From assembly GCA_013824715.1 (NCBI GenBank), contig PNOH01000009.1, positions 50,959 through 114,958 on the forward strand: a DNA stretch of 64,000 nt, in the 5' to 3' direction. The notes beneath the pieces are model-generated. The model was not told the DNA's origin. It saw only the letters and a list, made by a program, of their open reading frames with translations, and did no database searches. A program made the translations under genes and the position numbers. This document shows, piece after piece, positions 53,810-63,753 of the stretch (positions are counted from its first letter, which is position 1; the number at the start of each line of letters is the position of its first letter). The DNA comes from Odoribacter sp. (lineage in GTDB: Bacteria > Bacteroidota > Bacteroidia > Bacteroidales > Prolixibacteraceae).

Positions 53810-54658
53810 ATGACAAATACCATTCATCCTTGCCTGTGGTTTGACGGACAAGCCAAAGCGGCAGCCGACTTCTATTGTTCAATTTTTACCAATTCAAAAA
53901 TAACGGCCAGCACGCCTATGGTGGTTACCTTCGAATTGAACGGAAATAAACTCATGGGGCTTAACGGAGGGCCGATGTTTAAAATGAACCCATCCATTTC
54001 GTTGTTTGTAACCTGCAAATCAGTCAGCGAAACCAATGCGATATGGGCCCGGCTTATTGATGGCGGAAGCGCATTAATGCCATTGGACCAATATCCATGG
54101 AGCGAAAGATATGGCTGGCTTCAGGATAAGTTCGGAATGACCTGGCAAATTTCAGTTGCAACCAATGATGACGCCGAATTAAAAATAAAGCCTTCGATGT
54201 TATTTACCGGCAGCCAGTTTGGCAGGGCCGGAGAAGCGATTCAATTTTACAGCTCTGTTTTCGATCATTCTTCGACCGAAATGTTGGTTCTTTATCCGGC
54301 AGAAGATCAACATGCAGGCAAAGTCATGTATTCCGAATTTAAACTGAATCAATATAACCTGATTGCCATGGATGGGCCGGGAGTTCATGATTTTTCGTTC
54401 AATGAAGCAGTTTCGTTTGTTGTTGAATGTGAAACGCAGGAAGAAATTGATTACTACTGGACGAAACTCACCGAGGGTGGGCACGAAAGCATGTGCGGCT
54501 GGCTCAAAGATAAGTTCAATGTAAGCTGGCAAATCGTACCCAAAATCATCGTAAGCATATTGTCAAATCCTGAAAACGTACCGAAAGTGATGAAGGCGTT
54601 AATGCACATGAAAAAACTTGATATTGAAACCTTGATAATAGCATCAGAAATCCCATGA
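53810..54658 (+). CDS. Two-domain VOC/PhnB-like protein
   Basis: A 282-residue protein made of two PhnB/3-demethylubiquinone methyltransferase-like VOC domains, about residues 1-125 and 130-260. Both halves contain the pattern of an FYxSxF helix (AADFYCSIFTNS; AIQFYSSVFDHS) and end in YGWLQDKFGMTWQI or CGWLKDKFNVSWQIV. The function of this subfamily is unknown. Its stop overlaps the deoC start (ATGA). Confidence 0.85.
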   Translation: MTNTIHPCLWFDGQAKAAADFYCSIFTNSKITASTPMVVTFELNGNKLMGLNGGPMFKMNPSISLFVTCKSVSETNAIWARLIDGGSALMPLDQYPWSERYGWLQDKFGMTWQISVATNDDAELKIKPSMLFTGSQFGRAGEAIQFYSSVFDHSSTEMLVLYPAEDQHAGKVMYSEFKLNQYNLIAMDGPGVHDFSFNEAVSFVVECETQEEIDYYWTKLTEGGHESMCGWLKDKFNVSWQIVPKIIVSILSNPENVPKVMKALMHMKKLDIETLIIASEIP

Positions 54659-55371
54659 ACGAGACTGTTTATAAACTGGCAAAAATGATTGACCATTCCA
54701 TTCTTCATCCAACAATGACCGATGAAGATTTAAGAAGGGAATGTGAAGTAGCCCTGAAATATGATGTAGCATCCGTGTGCGTAAAACCTTATGCGGTTAA
54801 ACAAGCCGTTGAAATCCTGAAAGGCAGTGATGTGCTGGTTGGTTGCGTAATTGGGTTTCCTGCCGGAAATTCATCCATTCTAGTCAAAGTATTTGAAGCC
54901 GAAACTGCCTGTAATGATGGTGCGGTGGAAATAGACATGGTCATTAACATTGGCAAAGCTTTACAAGGTGATTGGGCCTACATCACAAAAGAAATTAAAT
55001 CAGTGACCGATATTTGCCATTGGTACCATGCCATTGTAAAAGTGATTTTTGAAACCGATTACATTACCACCGAAGGAGACATAGTAAAACTATGCCAGAT
55101 ATGCACCGAAGTGGGCGCTGACTATGTAAAAACCTCGTCAGGCTTTGGCTTTGTGAAACAAGCGAATGGCGATTATAACTATGTGGGAGCTACAATACCA
55201 GTTCTGGAACTGATGAAAAAAAGTGTCGGTCCGAAGGTAAAAGTGAAAGCTGCCGGAGGAGTTCGCACGCTCGACCAGTTACTTGCTGTTCAGGCTGCAG
55301 GAGGTTCGCGTTGCGGTGCAACGGCTACGATCACAATACTTGAAGACGCGATGAAACGCTTTGGAAACTAA
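54655..55371 (+). CDS. deoC: Deoxyribose-phosphate aldolase
   Basis: A 238-residue class I aldolase of TIM-barrel fold. Schiff-base Lys159 is in DYVKTSSGFG, with Asp94 (EIDMVINIG) and Lys198 (KVKAAGGVRT) as the other active-site residues. It splits 2-deoxyribose 5-phosphate to glyceraldehyde 3-phosphate and acetaldehyde in nucleoside salvage. It overlaps the VOC gene by four bases and is probably coupled to it. Confidence 0.95.
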   Translation: MNETVYKLAKMIDHSILHPTMTDEDLRRECEVALKYDVASVCVKPYAVKQAVEILKGSDVLVGCVIGFPAGNSSILVKVFEAETACNDGAVEIDMVINIGKALQGDWAYITKEIKSVTDICHWYHAIVKVIFETDYITTEGDIVKLCQICTEVGADYVKTSSGFGFVKQANGDYNYVGATIPVLELMKKSVGPKVKVKAAGGVRTLDQLLAVQAAGGSRCGATATITILEDAMKRFGN

Positions 55372-55441
55372 AAAGATAGAAGGACTGAATGACTGAAGGA
55401 CTGATCCGTCAACTCATTTACTGAACACTGCGACTGATCAC

Positions 55442-56866
55442 TTATTCTTCCTCAACATACAACTGAGCAGTTTCAACCCGGGTGACCACAATCCGTGTTC
55501 CTTTGTCAATCATTCCGGATTCGGCCAACGCATCATAGTTTTTGCCCTCAATACTGATTTTACCTGATGGCCGTAAAGTGGTGACAGCAATTCCTTTTTT
55601 CCCTTTCAGAAACATTAGTGCAGGATCAACTCCCACGTAGCCATCTTTTAAACTCATTACTTCTTTGAGCGAAAGGTGTGAAAACTGACCTTTTTCTGTG
55701 GTGAACAGCTTTTGACTGAGATAAATTGCCAGGCCAATTCCTGCGATTGAACCTATAAATACAGTTCCGACAGCAGTAAGTAAATCGCCCATATTCACAT
55801 GCTCGAAGGTAAAGTCAACATTTTTGATCAGGCTAAGTACCAGACCTGAAAAGGCAAGCGCAATGCCCGATATGCCAGTTACCCCAAATCCAGGCACTAC
55901 AAATATTTCGAGAGCGATCAGAATCAGGCCAATAACAAAAATCAGGATTTCCCAGTTGGCGGCCAGGCCTTCAAGATATAGCGGCGAAAAATACAAAATT
56001 GCCGCCAGCACGGCCACTCCAAATGGAAACCCGATTCCCGGTGTTTGCATTTCAAAATAAATCCCGCCCAAAATGGCCATGATCAAAATCCCGGAAACGA
56101 TTGGGTTGACCATAAAACCAATAAAGCGTTCGAGCCTGGTAGGTTTATACTCAACAATACGGGCATTTTCCATTTCATTAAGCTTCAGTACCTCGTCAAC
56201 ATTTTCGCAAATACCTTCGCAGAAACCATTTTTCATGGCTTCCATCGGCGTAAAAGTCAGTACTTTTCCTGTATCAATTATCCCTTTGATGAAAATCCTG
56301 TCGTCAACCATTGCTTCGGCAATCAGCGGATCACGTTTCCATCGGTAGGTTGTATCTTTCCCGGCAATAATTGTATCCCTTCCATGTGCTTCAGCGGTTG
56401 CCCGCATAGTTGATCGCATGTAGGACTGGTATTTATCCGGCATTTTTTCACCTGTTTGGTTCACTACGGTCGCGGCTCCGATCGATCCGCCTGAACGCAT
56501 GTAAATCCGGTCGCAGGCAATCGAAATCAAAGCGCCAGCCGATGCTGCATTATTGTCGATAAACACAACAACCGGAATTTTACTGTTCAGGATACGGGTA
56601 CGGATCGAATCGGCATCAACCACCGTTCCGCCGTAAGTATTCATGTGGATCAGGAACAAATCGGCTTTCAGGCTGTCCGCAGCTTCAAAAGCTTGTTTGG
56701 TTTGCCGCCAGATGGCCGGAGCAATGTTTTCTTTGATGTTGAACTTGTAAACCAGCTTTTTCCTGACCTGAGATTCTGTTTTTAATGGAATTGAATCCTG
56801 GGCAAAAGCTTCAGAAAAGCAGAACAACACACTGATAATAAGTGCAATAATTATTCCTGATTTCAT
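55442..56866 (-). CDS. NfeD-family membrane serine protease (ClpP-like domain plus NfeD)
   Basis: A 474-residue full-length NfeD protein. A signal peptide (to about residue 22) precedes a ClpP-class protease domain: FLIHMNTYGGTVVDADSIR (oxyanion glycines), DNNAASAGALISIACDRIYM (catalytic Ser in AASAG) and GEKMPDKYQSYM with the likely Lys of the Ser-Lys dyad. Four or five membrane segments follow (about 255-375), then a C-terminal OB-fold NfeD domain. Such proteases cut stomatin C-termini; no stomatin gene is seen here. It lies 17 bases downstream of rny. Confidence 0.87.
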   Translation of the reverse strand: MKSGIIIALIISVLFCFSEAFAQDSIPLKTESQVRKKLVYKFNIKENIAPAIWRQTKQAFEAADSLKADLFLIHMNTYGGTVVDADSIRTRILNSKIPVVVFIDNNAASAGALISIACDRIYMRSGGSIGAATVVNQTGEKMPDKYQSYMRSTMRATAEAHGRDTIIAGKDTTYRWKRDPLIAEAMVDDRIFIKGIIDTGKVLTFTPMEAMKNGFCEGICENVDEVLKLNEMENARIVEYKPTRLERFIGFMVNPIVSGILIMAILGGIYFEMQTPGIGFPFGVAVLAAILYFSPLYLEGLAANWEILIFVIGLILIALEIFVVPGFGVTGISGIALAFSGLVLSLIKNVDFTFEHVNMGDLLTAVGTVFIGSIAGIGLAIYLSQKLFTTEKGQFSHLSLKEVMSLKDGYVGVDPALMFLKGKKGIAVTTLRPSGKISIEGKNYDALAESGMIDKGTRIVVTRVETAQLYVEEE

Positions 56867-56883
56867 TTTGAGTTTTTTAGAAT

Positions 56884-58437
56884 CTATTTCGCGTAGCTGA
56901 TAGCCCTCATCTCACGGATTACAGTAATTTTTATTTGTCCCGGATAGGTCATTTCATCCTGAATGCGTTTGGCAATATCAAACGATAACTGTTCCGATTC
57001 TTTATCTCCAATTTTATCGCTTCCAACAATTACCCGTAATTCGCGTCCGGCCTGAATGGCATAAGTTTTCAGTACTCCCGGATATGAAAGTGCAAGCTCT
57101 TCCAGTGTTTTCAAACGTTTGATGTACGATTCGACCACTTCACGGCGGGCGCCGGGGCGGGCTCCTGAAATAGCATCACAAACCTGAACAATCGGAGCCA
57201 ACAGAGTGGTCATTTCCACCTCGTCGTGGTGGGCGCCAATGGCATTGCAAATATCCGGTTTCTCTTTGAAACGCTCGGCCAGCTTCATACCTAATACAGC
57301 ATGTGGTAATTCCGGTTCGTCATCGGGCACTTTACCTATATCGTGCAGCAATCCGGCGCGTTTGGCGGCTTTGGCATTCAGACCCAGTTCAGTAGCCATA
57401 ATAGCACAAAGATTGGCCACTTCACGCGAGTGCTGCAATAAGTTTTGTCCATACGAAGAGCGGTATTTCATTTTACCGATCATTCGGATTAGCTCAGGAT
57501 GTAAGCCATGAACTCCTAAATCAATAGTTGTACGCTTACCTGTTTCAATAATTTCTTCTTCAACCTGTTTGCGTACTTTCTCAACTACTTCCTCGATACG
57601 GGCAGGGTGAATGCGGCCATCGGTTACCAGTTGATGCAACGCAAGGCGGGCAATCTCGCGGCGAACCGGATCAAACCCTGAAAGTACAATGGCTTCAGGA
57701 GTATCGTCAACAATAATTTCGACGCCGGTTGCCGCTTCCAGGGCACGGATGTTCCGGCCTTCACGGCCAATAATGCGGCCTTTAATTTCGTCGCTTTCGA
57801 TATGGAAAATGGTCACCGAATTCTCGATGGCAGTTTCAGTTGCAACACGTTGAATGGTTTTAACCACTACTTTCTTGGCTTCTTTATTTGCTGAAAGTTT
57901 AGCTTCTTCCATAATCTCGTTGATGTACGACATGGCTTCCGTTTTCGCCTCGTTTTTCAACGATTCAACGAGCTGGGCTTTTGCTTCATCGGCTGAAAGA
58001 CCCGACAAAACTTCAAGCTTTTCCAGATGTTTTCGGTGAAGTAATTCAACTTCAGTTTCTTTCTTTTCCAGAATTTCGAGCTGATTGGTCAGGTTTTCGC
58101 GGATAACATCAACCTCATGCTTCGAAGTTTCAAAGTCCCTGACTTCTCTGTTAAGCTCATCCCTGCGCTGATTAATTGAAGCTTCGCGCTGTTTAATTTT
58201 AGCCTCGAAACTGTTAATCTTGCTGTTTTTTTCATTGATGTACTCTTCGTGTTCAGATTTTAACTGAAGGAATTTTTCTTTTGCCTGAAGCATTTTATCT
58301 TTTTTTATCACTTCGCCTTCAGATTCAGCTTCTGAAACGATTTTGGTTTTTTTGCTTTTCAGCGCCTTGTCCCACATAAAGTAGGAAAGCACTCCGCCGC
58401 CTAAAAAACCAGCTATTACATATATAAAAATCTCCAT
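56884..58437 (-). CDS. rny: Ribonuclease Y
   Basis: A 517-residue protein: N-terminal membrane anchor (3-20), long coiled coil (about 25-175), KH domain (about 210-270, [20 protein letters not shown]), and an HD phosphodiesterase domain (about 335-430, [34 protein letters not shown]). It starts RNA decay at the membrane. The zapA gene and a hairpin RNA candidate lie upstream on the same strand; NfeD lies downstream. Confidence 0.95.
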   Translation of the reverse strand: MEIFIYVIAGFLGGGVLSYFMWDKALKSKKTKIVSEAESEGEVIKKDKMLQAKEKFLQLKSEHEEYINEKNSKINSFEAKIKQREASINQRRDELNREVRDFETSKHEVDVIRENLTNQLEILEKKETEVELLHRKHLEKLEVLSGLSADEAKAQLVESLKNEAKTEAMSYINEIMEEAKLSANKEAKKVVVKTIQRVATETAIENSVTIFHIESDEIKGRIIGREGRNIRALEAATGVEIIVDDTPEAIVLSGFDPVRREIARLALHQLVTDGRIHPARIEEVVEKVRKQVEEEIIETGKRTTIDLGVHGLHPELIRMIGKMKYRSSYGQNLLQHSREVANLCAIMATELGLNAKAAKRAGLLHDIGKVPDDEPELPHAVLGMKLAERFKEKPDICNAIGAHHDEVEMTTLLAPIVQVCDAISGARPGARREVVESYIKRLKTLEELALSYPGVLKTYAIQAGRELRVIVGSDKIGDKESEQLSFDIAKRIQDEMTYPGQIKITVIREMRAISYAK

Positions 58438-58464
58438 TTGTAATTTATTAAACTTGTTAAAACT

Positions 58465-58541
58465 AATAAACCCGCATTCTCAATTCAAAATCCGGGGATT
58501 CCTTAGAATTCCGGAATTTAAATAAAAAATGCGGGTTTTCG
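58465..58541 (-). ncRNA. Candidate 6S-like small RNA between zapA and rny
   Basis: In the 118-base gap the minus strand can form a long rod: AAACCCGCATT (58468-58478) with AATGCGGGTTT (58528-58538), 11 perfect pairs, then an A+T-rich internal bubble, then TCCGG/CCGGA (58491-58495 with 58511-58515) nearer the tip. A rod with a central bubble next to zapA fits 6S-type RNAs, but a simple attenuator or terminator is possible. Confidence 0.4.
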
Positions 58542-58555
58542 AACTATGATAAAAT

Positions 58556-58849
58556 TTATTCCCTCAATGATAAATAATCACCCAGTTCTTCGTCGAGTTT
58601 TTTGAGCTCATCAAAAAAAGGTGACTGGTTGACTTTTTCTTCCATATCAATATTTTTCACAACAAATTGAAAAGCAGCCATTGCTATAAAATCCTGCGAA
58701 TCGCTATTGACGTACTTTTGACGGTACTGAAGAACAATATCATTTATTATTTTGGCAGCTTTCCGAAATTTTTCTTCGTTTTCTTTTTCAACTTTCAACG
58801 GATAATTTCGTCCGTCAATTTTAATATTTATGGAAAGCTTCTCAGTCAT
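58556..58849 (-). CDS. zapA: Cell division protein ZapA
   Basis: A 97-residue protein with the ZapA start KLSINIKIDGRNYPLKVEKENEEKFRKAAKIIND, a globular FtsZ-binding head, and a C-terminal helix for dimerisation (FVVKNIDMEEKVNQ...). It bundles FtsZ filaments. The coiled-coil gene lies eleven bases upstream on the same strand. Confidence 0.85.
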   Translation of the reverse strand: MTEKLSINIKIDGRNYPLKVEKENEEKFRKAAKIINDIVLQYRQKYVNSDSQDFIAMAAFQFVVKNIDMEEKVNQSPFFDELKKLDEELGDYLSLRE

Positions 58850-58860
58850 TTATCTTTGTA

Positions 58861-59154
58861 TTACTTGTTTAATAGAGCAATACATTTATCAATTTCCCGC
58901 ACTAATTTTTGTATCCTGTTTTTTGCATCTTTAATCTCTTCGTCCGATGCATTCAACATTTTGGCCAATTTCAAGTTTTCGTATTTCTGTTCAATGATAC
59001 TATTTTCCTGACGAAGTCGAATTATAGTTCCTTCCAAATTACCAATTTTTTCAAGTAGTTGACCTTTTTCCTTTTTAAGCAAATCATGTTTTGCGATAAT
59101 CTGCGAAACCTTCAACTTGAAATCTACCAGTAAATTTTTCTCCTGATCAGTCAT
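58861..59154 (-). CDS. Small coiled-coil protein upstream of zapA
   Basis: A 97-residue, entirely helical and highly charged protein (NLEGTIIRLRQENSIIEQKYENLKLAKML), with heptad-like spacing throughout. It is not assigned to a named family but its place before zapA suggests a ZapB-like division role, which is inference. No signal peptide or membrane segment is present. Confidence 0.75.
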   Translation of the reverse strand: MTDQEKNLLVDFKLKVSQIIAKHDLLKKEKGQLLEKIGNLEGTIIRLRQENSIIEQKYENLKLAKMLNASDEEIKDAKNRIQKLVREIDKCIALLNK

Positions 59155-59369
59155 TTCGTTTCACTTTCACTCGAATACAAATTTATAAATGGCCAATGAC
59201 ACGTTTTAATCAAAATCATCACAACGATTTGTGACTCTTTCAACGACAAAATTAACATTTTTGCCCAATACCCGAAATTTGACACCATATTATTTTGTTT
59301 TTCAGCAAACCGGTCTTTCTGTGCTTCGTTTTAATAAGTTTTATATTTTCGCCTTTCTAATCAAATGTA

Positions 59370-61091
59370 ATGAAACATATTCTGAAAACAATGCTGTTTT
59401 TGGCCATCGGATTATCGGCCAGGTCTCAGTTACCCGAACCGGTTGATCCCAATTATTATGCTGTACCTGTGAAAATTCCGGTTTTTCTGGCCGGAAATTT
59501 TGCCGAATTACGCCCCAATCATTTTCACGCCGGAATTGACATCAAAACTCAGGGCCGGACCGGCTTATCTGTTTTTGCGGCAGCCGACGGATTTATCGCC
59601 AGAATTGTTATTTCTCCAACCGGATACGGGAAAGTACTGTACATCAACCATCCGAATGGAACCACCACTGTTTATGGCCATCTCGAAGGTTTCTCCAACC
59701 TAATTGATGATTACATCCGCAAGATACAGTATGAAAAAGAAGTATTTGCTGTTGATCAGCAAGTTCCTGAAGGTCGGTTGCCTGTAAAAAAAGGAGAACT
59801 AATAGCCAGAAGCGGAAACTCCGGAAGTTCGGGCGGGCCACATTTACATTTCGAAATCAGGAGGACCAAAGAACAAGTGTATTTGAATCCATTGTTGTTT
59901 CATATTCCAGTTAAAGACAAAACCAAACCGGCCATTCAGTCCATAATGGTTTATCCGGTATCTGACGATGCAAGTGTTTCAGGAAAGCAAACGCCACAAA
60001 GGTTCGAAACTGTTCCGACAGGTAATGCATATCAATTAAAAGCAAATCAGACTATTCAGGTATCCGGCAAAATCGGATTTGGTATTCAGGCTTTCGATAT
60101 ACTTGACGGAAGTCCCAATAAGTGCGGGGTATATTCGATCAGACTCACTATTGATAACGAACAGATTTATTCGTTTACCATGGACGATTTTGTCATTGAA
60201 GAATCGAGATACATCAATTCGCACATTGATTATGAACGGGCCATCCGGTCAGGACAGCGCCTGTACCGTACCTGGCTCGAACCGGGCAATAAACTGAACA
60301 TTTACGAAAACGTGGTGAAACGGGGAATTTTTAAGGCAACCGACAACCATTTGCATCATGTAAAATTTGAAATTGCCGACGCTTACGGGAATGCAACAAG
60401 CCTGGCATTCAACATCAAATCAGTAGAAACTGAACTGACTCAGGTTGAACCCAAAGGAGAATTGTTTAAATACAACCACAACAACCATATCAGGAACGAT
60501 GAGCTTGAATTTTCTGTTCCTGAAGGAGCGTTGTACAATGATGTTGATTTTTTGTATTTCAGGAAACCAGCCATTCCAAAGTTTTATTCTCCGGTTTTTC
60601 AATTGCACAATCCATATTTAGCCTTGCATTTTGCCTGCCCGCTGCGGATAAAAGCCACCAATATTCCTACTAATCTTCAGGAAAAAGCTACGCTTGCCCA
60701 GATCGATCCTGTAACCGGAAAAATCTTGTCGGCCACAGGCAAATATGCTGATGGTTGGGTGGAAGGAAATATCCGTGTGCTCGGGAGCTACACATTGGCA
60801 GTGGATACAGTTGCACCCGGGATAACACCTTTGAGTATAGTTGATAAAAAGACGAATAAAGTTTCAGATAAAGTACAATTTAAAATTTCGGATAACCTCT
60901 CAGGCATAGAAAAATATTATGGCACAATTGACGGACTATGGGTATTGTTTGAATACGATCTGAAAAACAATTTGCTTAGCTATACGTTTGATAAAAAGAG
61001 GTTTCAGTTCAATAAAAATCATACTTTGAATCTTGAAGTGACCGATTACAAAGGCAATAAAAGTACGTATAAAGCTAACTTTTACAAATAA
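59370..61091 (+). CDS. M23 family metallopeptidase
   Basis: A 573-residue secreted protein (signal peptide MKHILKTMLFLAIGLSARSQ). The LytM-type domain lies near the N-terminus: HFHAGID (zinc His53 and Asp57), YGHLEG (His104) and GPHLHFE (His158, His160). It cuts peptidoglycan cross-bridges or acts as an activator. The remaining about 390 residues are beta-rich (FDILDGSPNKCGVYSI, ISDNLSGIEKYYG) and resemble a cell-surface Ig-like tail common in Bacteroidota homologues. A terminator-like region follows. Confidence 0.9.
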   Translation: MKHILKTMLFLAIGLSARSQLPEPVDPNYYAVPVKIPVFLAGNFAELRPNHFHAGIDIKTQGRTGLSVFAAADGFIARIVISPTGYGKVLYINHPNGTTTVYGHLEGFSNLIDDYIRKIQYEKEVFAVDQQVPEGRLPVKKGELIARSGNSGSSGGPHLHFEIRRTKEQVYLNPLLFHIPVKDKTKPAIQSIMVYPVSDDASVSGKQTPQRFETVPTGNAYQLKANQTIQVSGKIGFGIQAFDILDGSPNKCGVYSIRLTIDNEQIYSFTMDDFVIEESRYINSHIDYERAIRSGQRLYRTWLEPGNKLNIYENVVKRGIFKATDNHLHHVKFEIADAYGNATSLAFNIKSVETELTQVEPKGELFKYNHNNHIRNDELEFSVPEGALYNDVDFLYFRKPAIPKFYSPVFQLHNPYLALHFACPLRIKATNIPTNLQEKATLAQIDPVTGKILSATGKYADGWVEGNIRVLGSYTLAVDTVAPGITPLSIVDKKTNKVSDKVQFKISDNLSGIEKYYGTIDGLWVLFEYDLKNNLLSYTFDKKRFQFNKNHTLNLEVTDYKGNKSTYKANFYK

Positions 61092-61149
61092 TGCAAATTA
61101 AGGGTTGGATTTTTAAACCCAAAGGGTTGTTATGATTTTAGAAAATGTT

Positions 61150-61266
61150 CTAGGAGTTTGTCGGGCTTACCGTTTTAAGCCCCTGAGAATTGCCTATTTG
61201 ACTTTGCTCTCAGATAGGGGGCCAGGGGAAAAGCCTATAAAAGGCCAAAGTCCGACAGGCTCCTAG
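61150..61266. mobile_element. Candidate MITE with IS1182-like ends
   Basis: The left end CTAGGAGTTTGTCGGGCTT (61150-61168) and the inverted right end CTAGGAGCCTGTCGGACTT (61266-61248) match at 16 of 19 positions. Total length is 117 bases with no gene. The outermost CTAG is palindromic and may be the target. The end word GGAGxxTGTCGGxCTT is reminiscent of IS1182-family termini; that link is from memory. Confidence 0.55.
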
Positions 61267-61280
61267 AAAGCGCATCTTAT

Positions 61281-61326
61281 ACCACGAAGTGGTGGCATTA
61301 TTCTGCCATGCCTTCGGCATTTTTTG
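61281..61326 (+). terminator. Hairpins after the M23 gene
   Basis: ACCAC-GAA-GTGGT (61281-61293) is followed by ATGCC-TTC-GGCAT (61308-61320) and TTTTTT, a good rho-independent terminator. A second ATGCC-TTC-GGCAT with TTTT occurs at 61360-61375. No gene is seen in 61092-61412 apart from the MITE and these hairpins. Confidence 0.65.
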
Positions 61327-61412
61327 ATCTTTTTCATCCTAATTTGCTATAATCCTTTCATGCCTTCGGCATTTTGATTCTATTATTTTTCAACCCTTAA
61401 TTCGCATAAATT

Positions 61413-62468
61413 ATGCAGACTTATCTGAGTATCGGTTGTATGTCAGGAACTTCGTTGGACGGACTTGATTTGGTAGCCTGCAGGTTCACAACCGACGAGG
61501 AATGGAAATTTGAAATCCTGAAGGCAGCAACCATCTTCTATTCACATAAATGGGTACATAAACTTTCTACTGCAGCCGAATTAAACGCACTCGAATTTGC
61601 CTTGCTGCATAATGAATTTGGAAAATTTATCGGGAAACAGGTCGTTGATTTTTGTTCTGACCTACCCGATAAGCCCGCGTTAATTTCATCACATGGCCAC
61701 ACCATTTTTCATCAGCCTGCCAATAAGCTAAGTGTTCAGATCGGAAACGGGGCGCAAATTGCTGCAATTTCAGGATTGCCGACTGCCTGTGATTTCAGAT
61801 CGTTGGATGTTGCCTTAAAAGGTCAGGGAGCGCCTTTGGTGCCGATTGGTGATGAACTTTTATTTGGCAAATACGAAATTTGCCTGAATCTGGGCGGCAT
61901 TGCCAATGTTTCGTTCCGTGAAGAGGATGAACGCAGGGCTTTTGATATTTGTCCGGTGAACATGGCATTAAACCATTTTAGCCAGGAATTGGGATACGAA
62001 TACGATATGGATGGAATTCTGGGACGGACAGGAAAAGTTCAGGAAGAATTGCTTGCACTGCTGAATGAGCTGGAATTTTATCAGCAAAAAGGACCGAAAT
62101 CGTTGGGTAGGGAATGGTTTGAGGATGAATTTTTACCTTTAATTTCATCGTTTCAACTGGCTCCGGAAGATATTCTCCGTTCGCTTTACGAACACATTTC
62201 TGATCAGCTTTCACTCGCTGTTGACCAGTTTCCGAAAGGCCAGATTCTGATTACCGGAGGCGGCGCCCACAATGTTTTCCTGATTGAATTGTTCAGCGAA
62301 AAGACCAAGCACAAGACAATTATTCCTTCAGCACAAATCATTGATTTTAAAGAAGCAATCATCTTCGCATTTCTTGGAGTTCTCCGACTCCGGAATGAAG
62401 TCAACTGCCTGAAATCGGTTACCGGGGCAAGCCGCGATCATTCAGGAGGAGTAATTTACCTTCCATGA
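61413..62468 (+). CDS. anmK: Anhydro-N-acetylmuramic acid kinase
   Basis: A 351-residue kinase of the actin-like fold: IGCMSGTSLDGLDLVACRF at the start, SSHGHTIFHQP, IGNGAQIAAISGLPTACDFRS, NLGGIANVSF and ITGGGAHNVFLIE. It phosphorylates and opens anhydroMurNAc released from cell-wall turnover, feeding MurNAc-6-phosphate to the recycling pathway. Placement after an M23 peptidoglycan hydrolase fits wall turnover. The PLP-lyase gene follows nine bases later. Confidence 0.93.
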   Translation: MQTYLSIGCMSGTSLDGLDLVACRFTTDEEWKFEILKAATIFYSHKWVHKLSTAAELNALEFALLHNEFGKFIGKQVVDFCSDLPDKPALISSHGHTIFHQPANKLSVQIGNGAQIAAISGLPTACDFRSLDVALKGQGAPLVPIGDELLFGKYEICLNLGGIANVSFREEDERRAFDICPVNMALNHFSQELGYEYDMDGILGRTGKVQEELLALLNELEFYQQKGPKSLGREWFEDEFLPLISSFQLAPEDILRSLYEHISDQLSLAVDQFPKGQILITGGGAHNVFLIELFSEKTKHKTIIPSAQIIDFKEAIIFAFLGVLRLRNEVNCLKSVTGASRDHSGGVIYLP

Positions 62469-62477
62469 ATAAAACTT

Positions 62478-63752
62478 ATGCACTTGAATAATATCATGGA
62501 TTACCCGCTTCCCGAAGCCTACCTTTCCGGAAAATTAAAACATGATATCATGAGCTTCGATCCAGCTTCGAACATCCAGCATTTAAAACAATTTGGCGAA
62601 TTCGGCGACGTTAATCCTTCCATTACTGATTCTTCGACCTACACCTTTTTAAAGGCCGGCGATATGGAAGAAACCTTTCTGGGTCATACCGAAGGGTGCT
62701 TTCTGTACTCGCGCCACTGGAACCCGACCAATAAATACCTTGCCGATGCATTGGCAGCCATGGAAGATACAGAATCTGCATGGATTACGGCTTCCGGAAT
62801 GGCCGCCATCACCTGCGCCATTTTGCAGGTTTGCAGCGCCGGCGACCACATTGTTACATCAGTAACCACTTACGGCGGAACTTATGCATTCCTAAAAAAC
62901 TATCTCCCAAAGTTCAACATCGAAGTCAGTTTTGTTGACATCACCCGGCTTGATCAGGTGGAAGCTGTTATCCGGCCAAATACCAAAGTCATTTATACTG
63001 AAAGTGTGACCAATCCTTTGCTTCAGGTTTCTGATATTCCAAAACTGGCTGAAATGGCACATCGGCACAACACATTGTTAATGGTTGACAACACCTTTAC
63101 GCCCATGATTATGTCGCCGGCACGATTGGGCGCCGACATCGTGGTGTACAGCATGACCAAATTCATCAACGGAAAAAACGATTGTGTAGCAGGCGCTATC
63201 TGTGGAAGCCGCCAATTTGTTGATGATCTTTCAAATGTAAACAACGGAACAGCCATGCTTCTTGGGCCGGTTCTCGATCCTCTTCGTTCGTCATCTATTC
63301 TTAAAAATCTGCATACTTTGCATTTGCGAATCAAACAGCACAGCAAAAATGCGATGTATTTGGCTGGTGAACTATCCAAAGCCGGACTGAAACTTTCTTA
63401 TCCCGGACTTGAAAACCATCCGCAACACGAACTTCACAAACAAATAATGAACGACGGATTTGGATATGGAGGAATGATTGCCATTGATTTTGGCACTGTT
63501 GCAATGGCCAACCAGGTGATGCAAAAAATGCAACAGGCCGATGTTGGTTATTTGGCAGTCAGTTTGGGGTATTTCAAAACACTTTTCAGTTGCTCCGGAA
63601 AAAGTACTTCATCTGAAATTCCTGATTCGGTTCAGCATGAAATGGGTCTGTCGCAGGGTTTGGTTCGTTTCTCTGTTGGAATTGACAACAACATCGAAGA
63701 CAGTTTAAAGGCGATTCTGGAGATTTGCCGTGAGGAAGGAATTATTGATTAG
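62478..63752 (+). CDS. PLP-dependent Cys/Met metabolism lyase-family enzyme
   Basis: A 424-residue enzyme of the cystathionine/methionine gamma-lyase family. Schiff-base Lys228 is in YSMTKFINGKND; YSRHWNPT (Arg79), ASGMAAI and YTESVTNPLLQVSDI are also family landmarks. The usual SxTKYxxGHSD is changed to SMTKFINGKND, a Bacteroidota-type variant, so the exact reaction (gamma- or beta-elimination, or gamma-replacement) cannot be assigned. It probably forms an operon with anmK, nine bases upstream, although no pathway links them. Confidence 0.8.
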   Translation: MHLNNIMDYPLPEAYLSGKLKHDIMSFDPASNIQHLKQFGEFGDVNPSITDSSTYTFLKAGDMEETFLGHTEGCFLYSRHWNPTNKYLADALAAMEDTESAWITASGMAAITCAILQVCSAGDHIVTSVTTYGGTYAFLKNYLPKFNIEVSFVDITRLDQVEAVIRPNTKVIYTESVTNPLLQVSDIPKLAEMAHRHNTLLMVDNTFTPMIMSPARLGADIVVYSMTKFINGKNDCVAGAICGSRQFVDDLSNVNNGTAMLLGPVLDPLRSSSILKNLHTLHLRIKQHSKNAMYLAGELSKAGLKLSYPGLENHPQHELHKQIMNDGFGYGGMIAIDFGTVAMANQVMQKMQQADVGYLAVSLGYFKTLFSCSGKSTSSEIPDSVQHEMGLSQGLVRFSVGIDNNIEDSLKAILEICREEGIID

Positions 63753-63753
63753 T

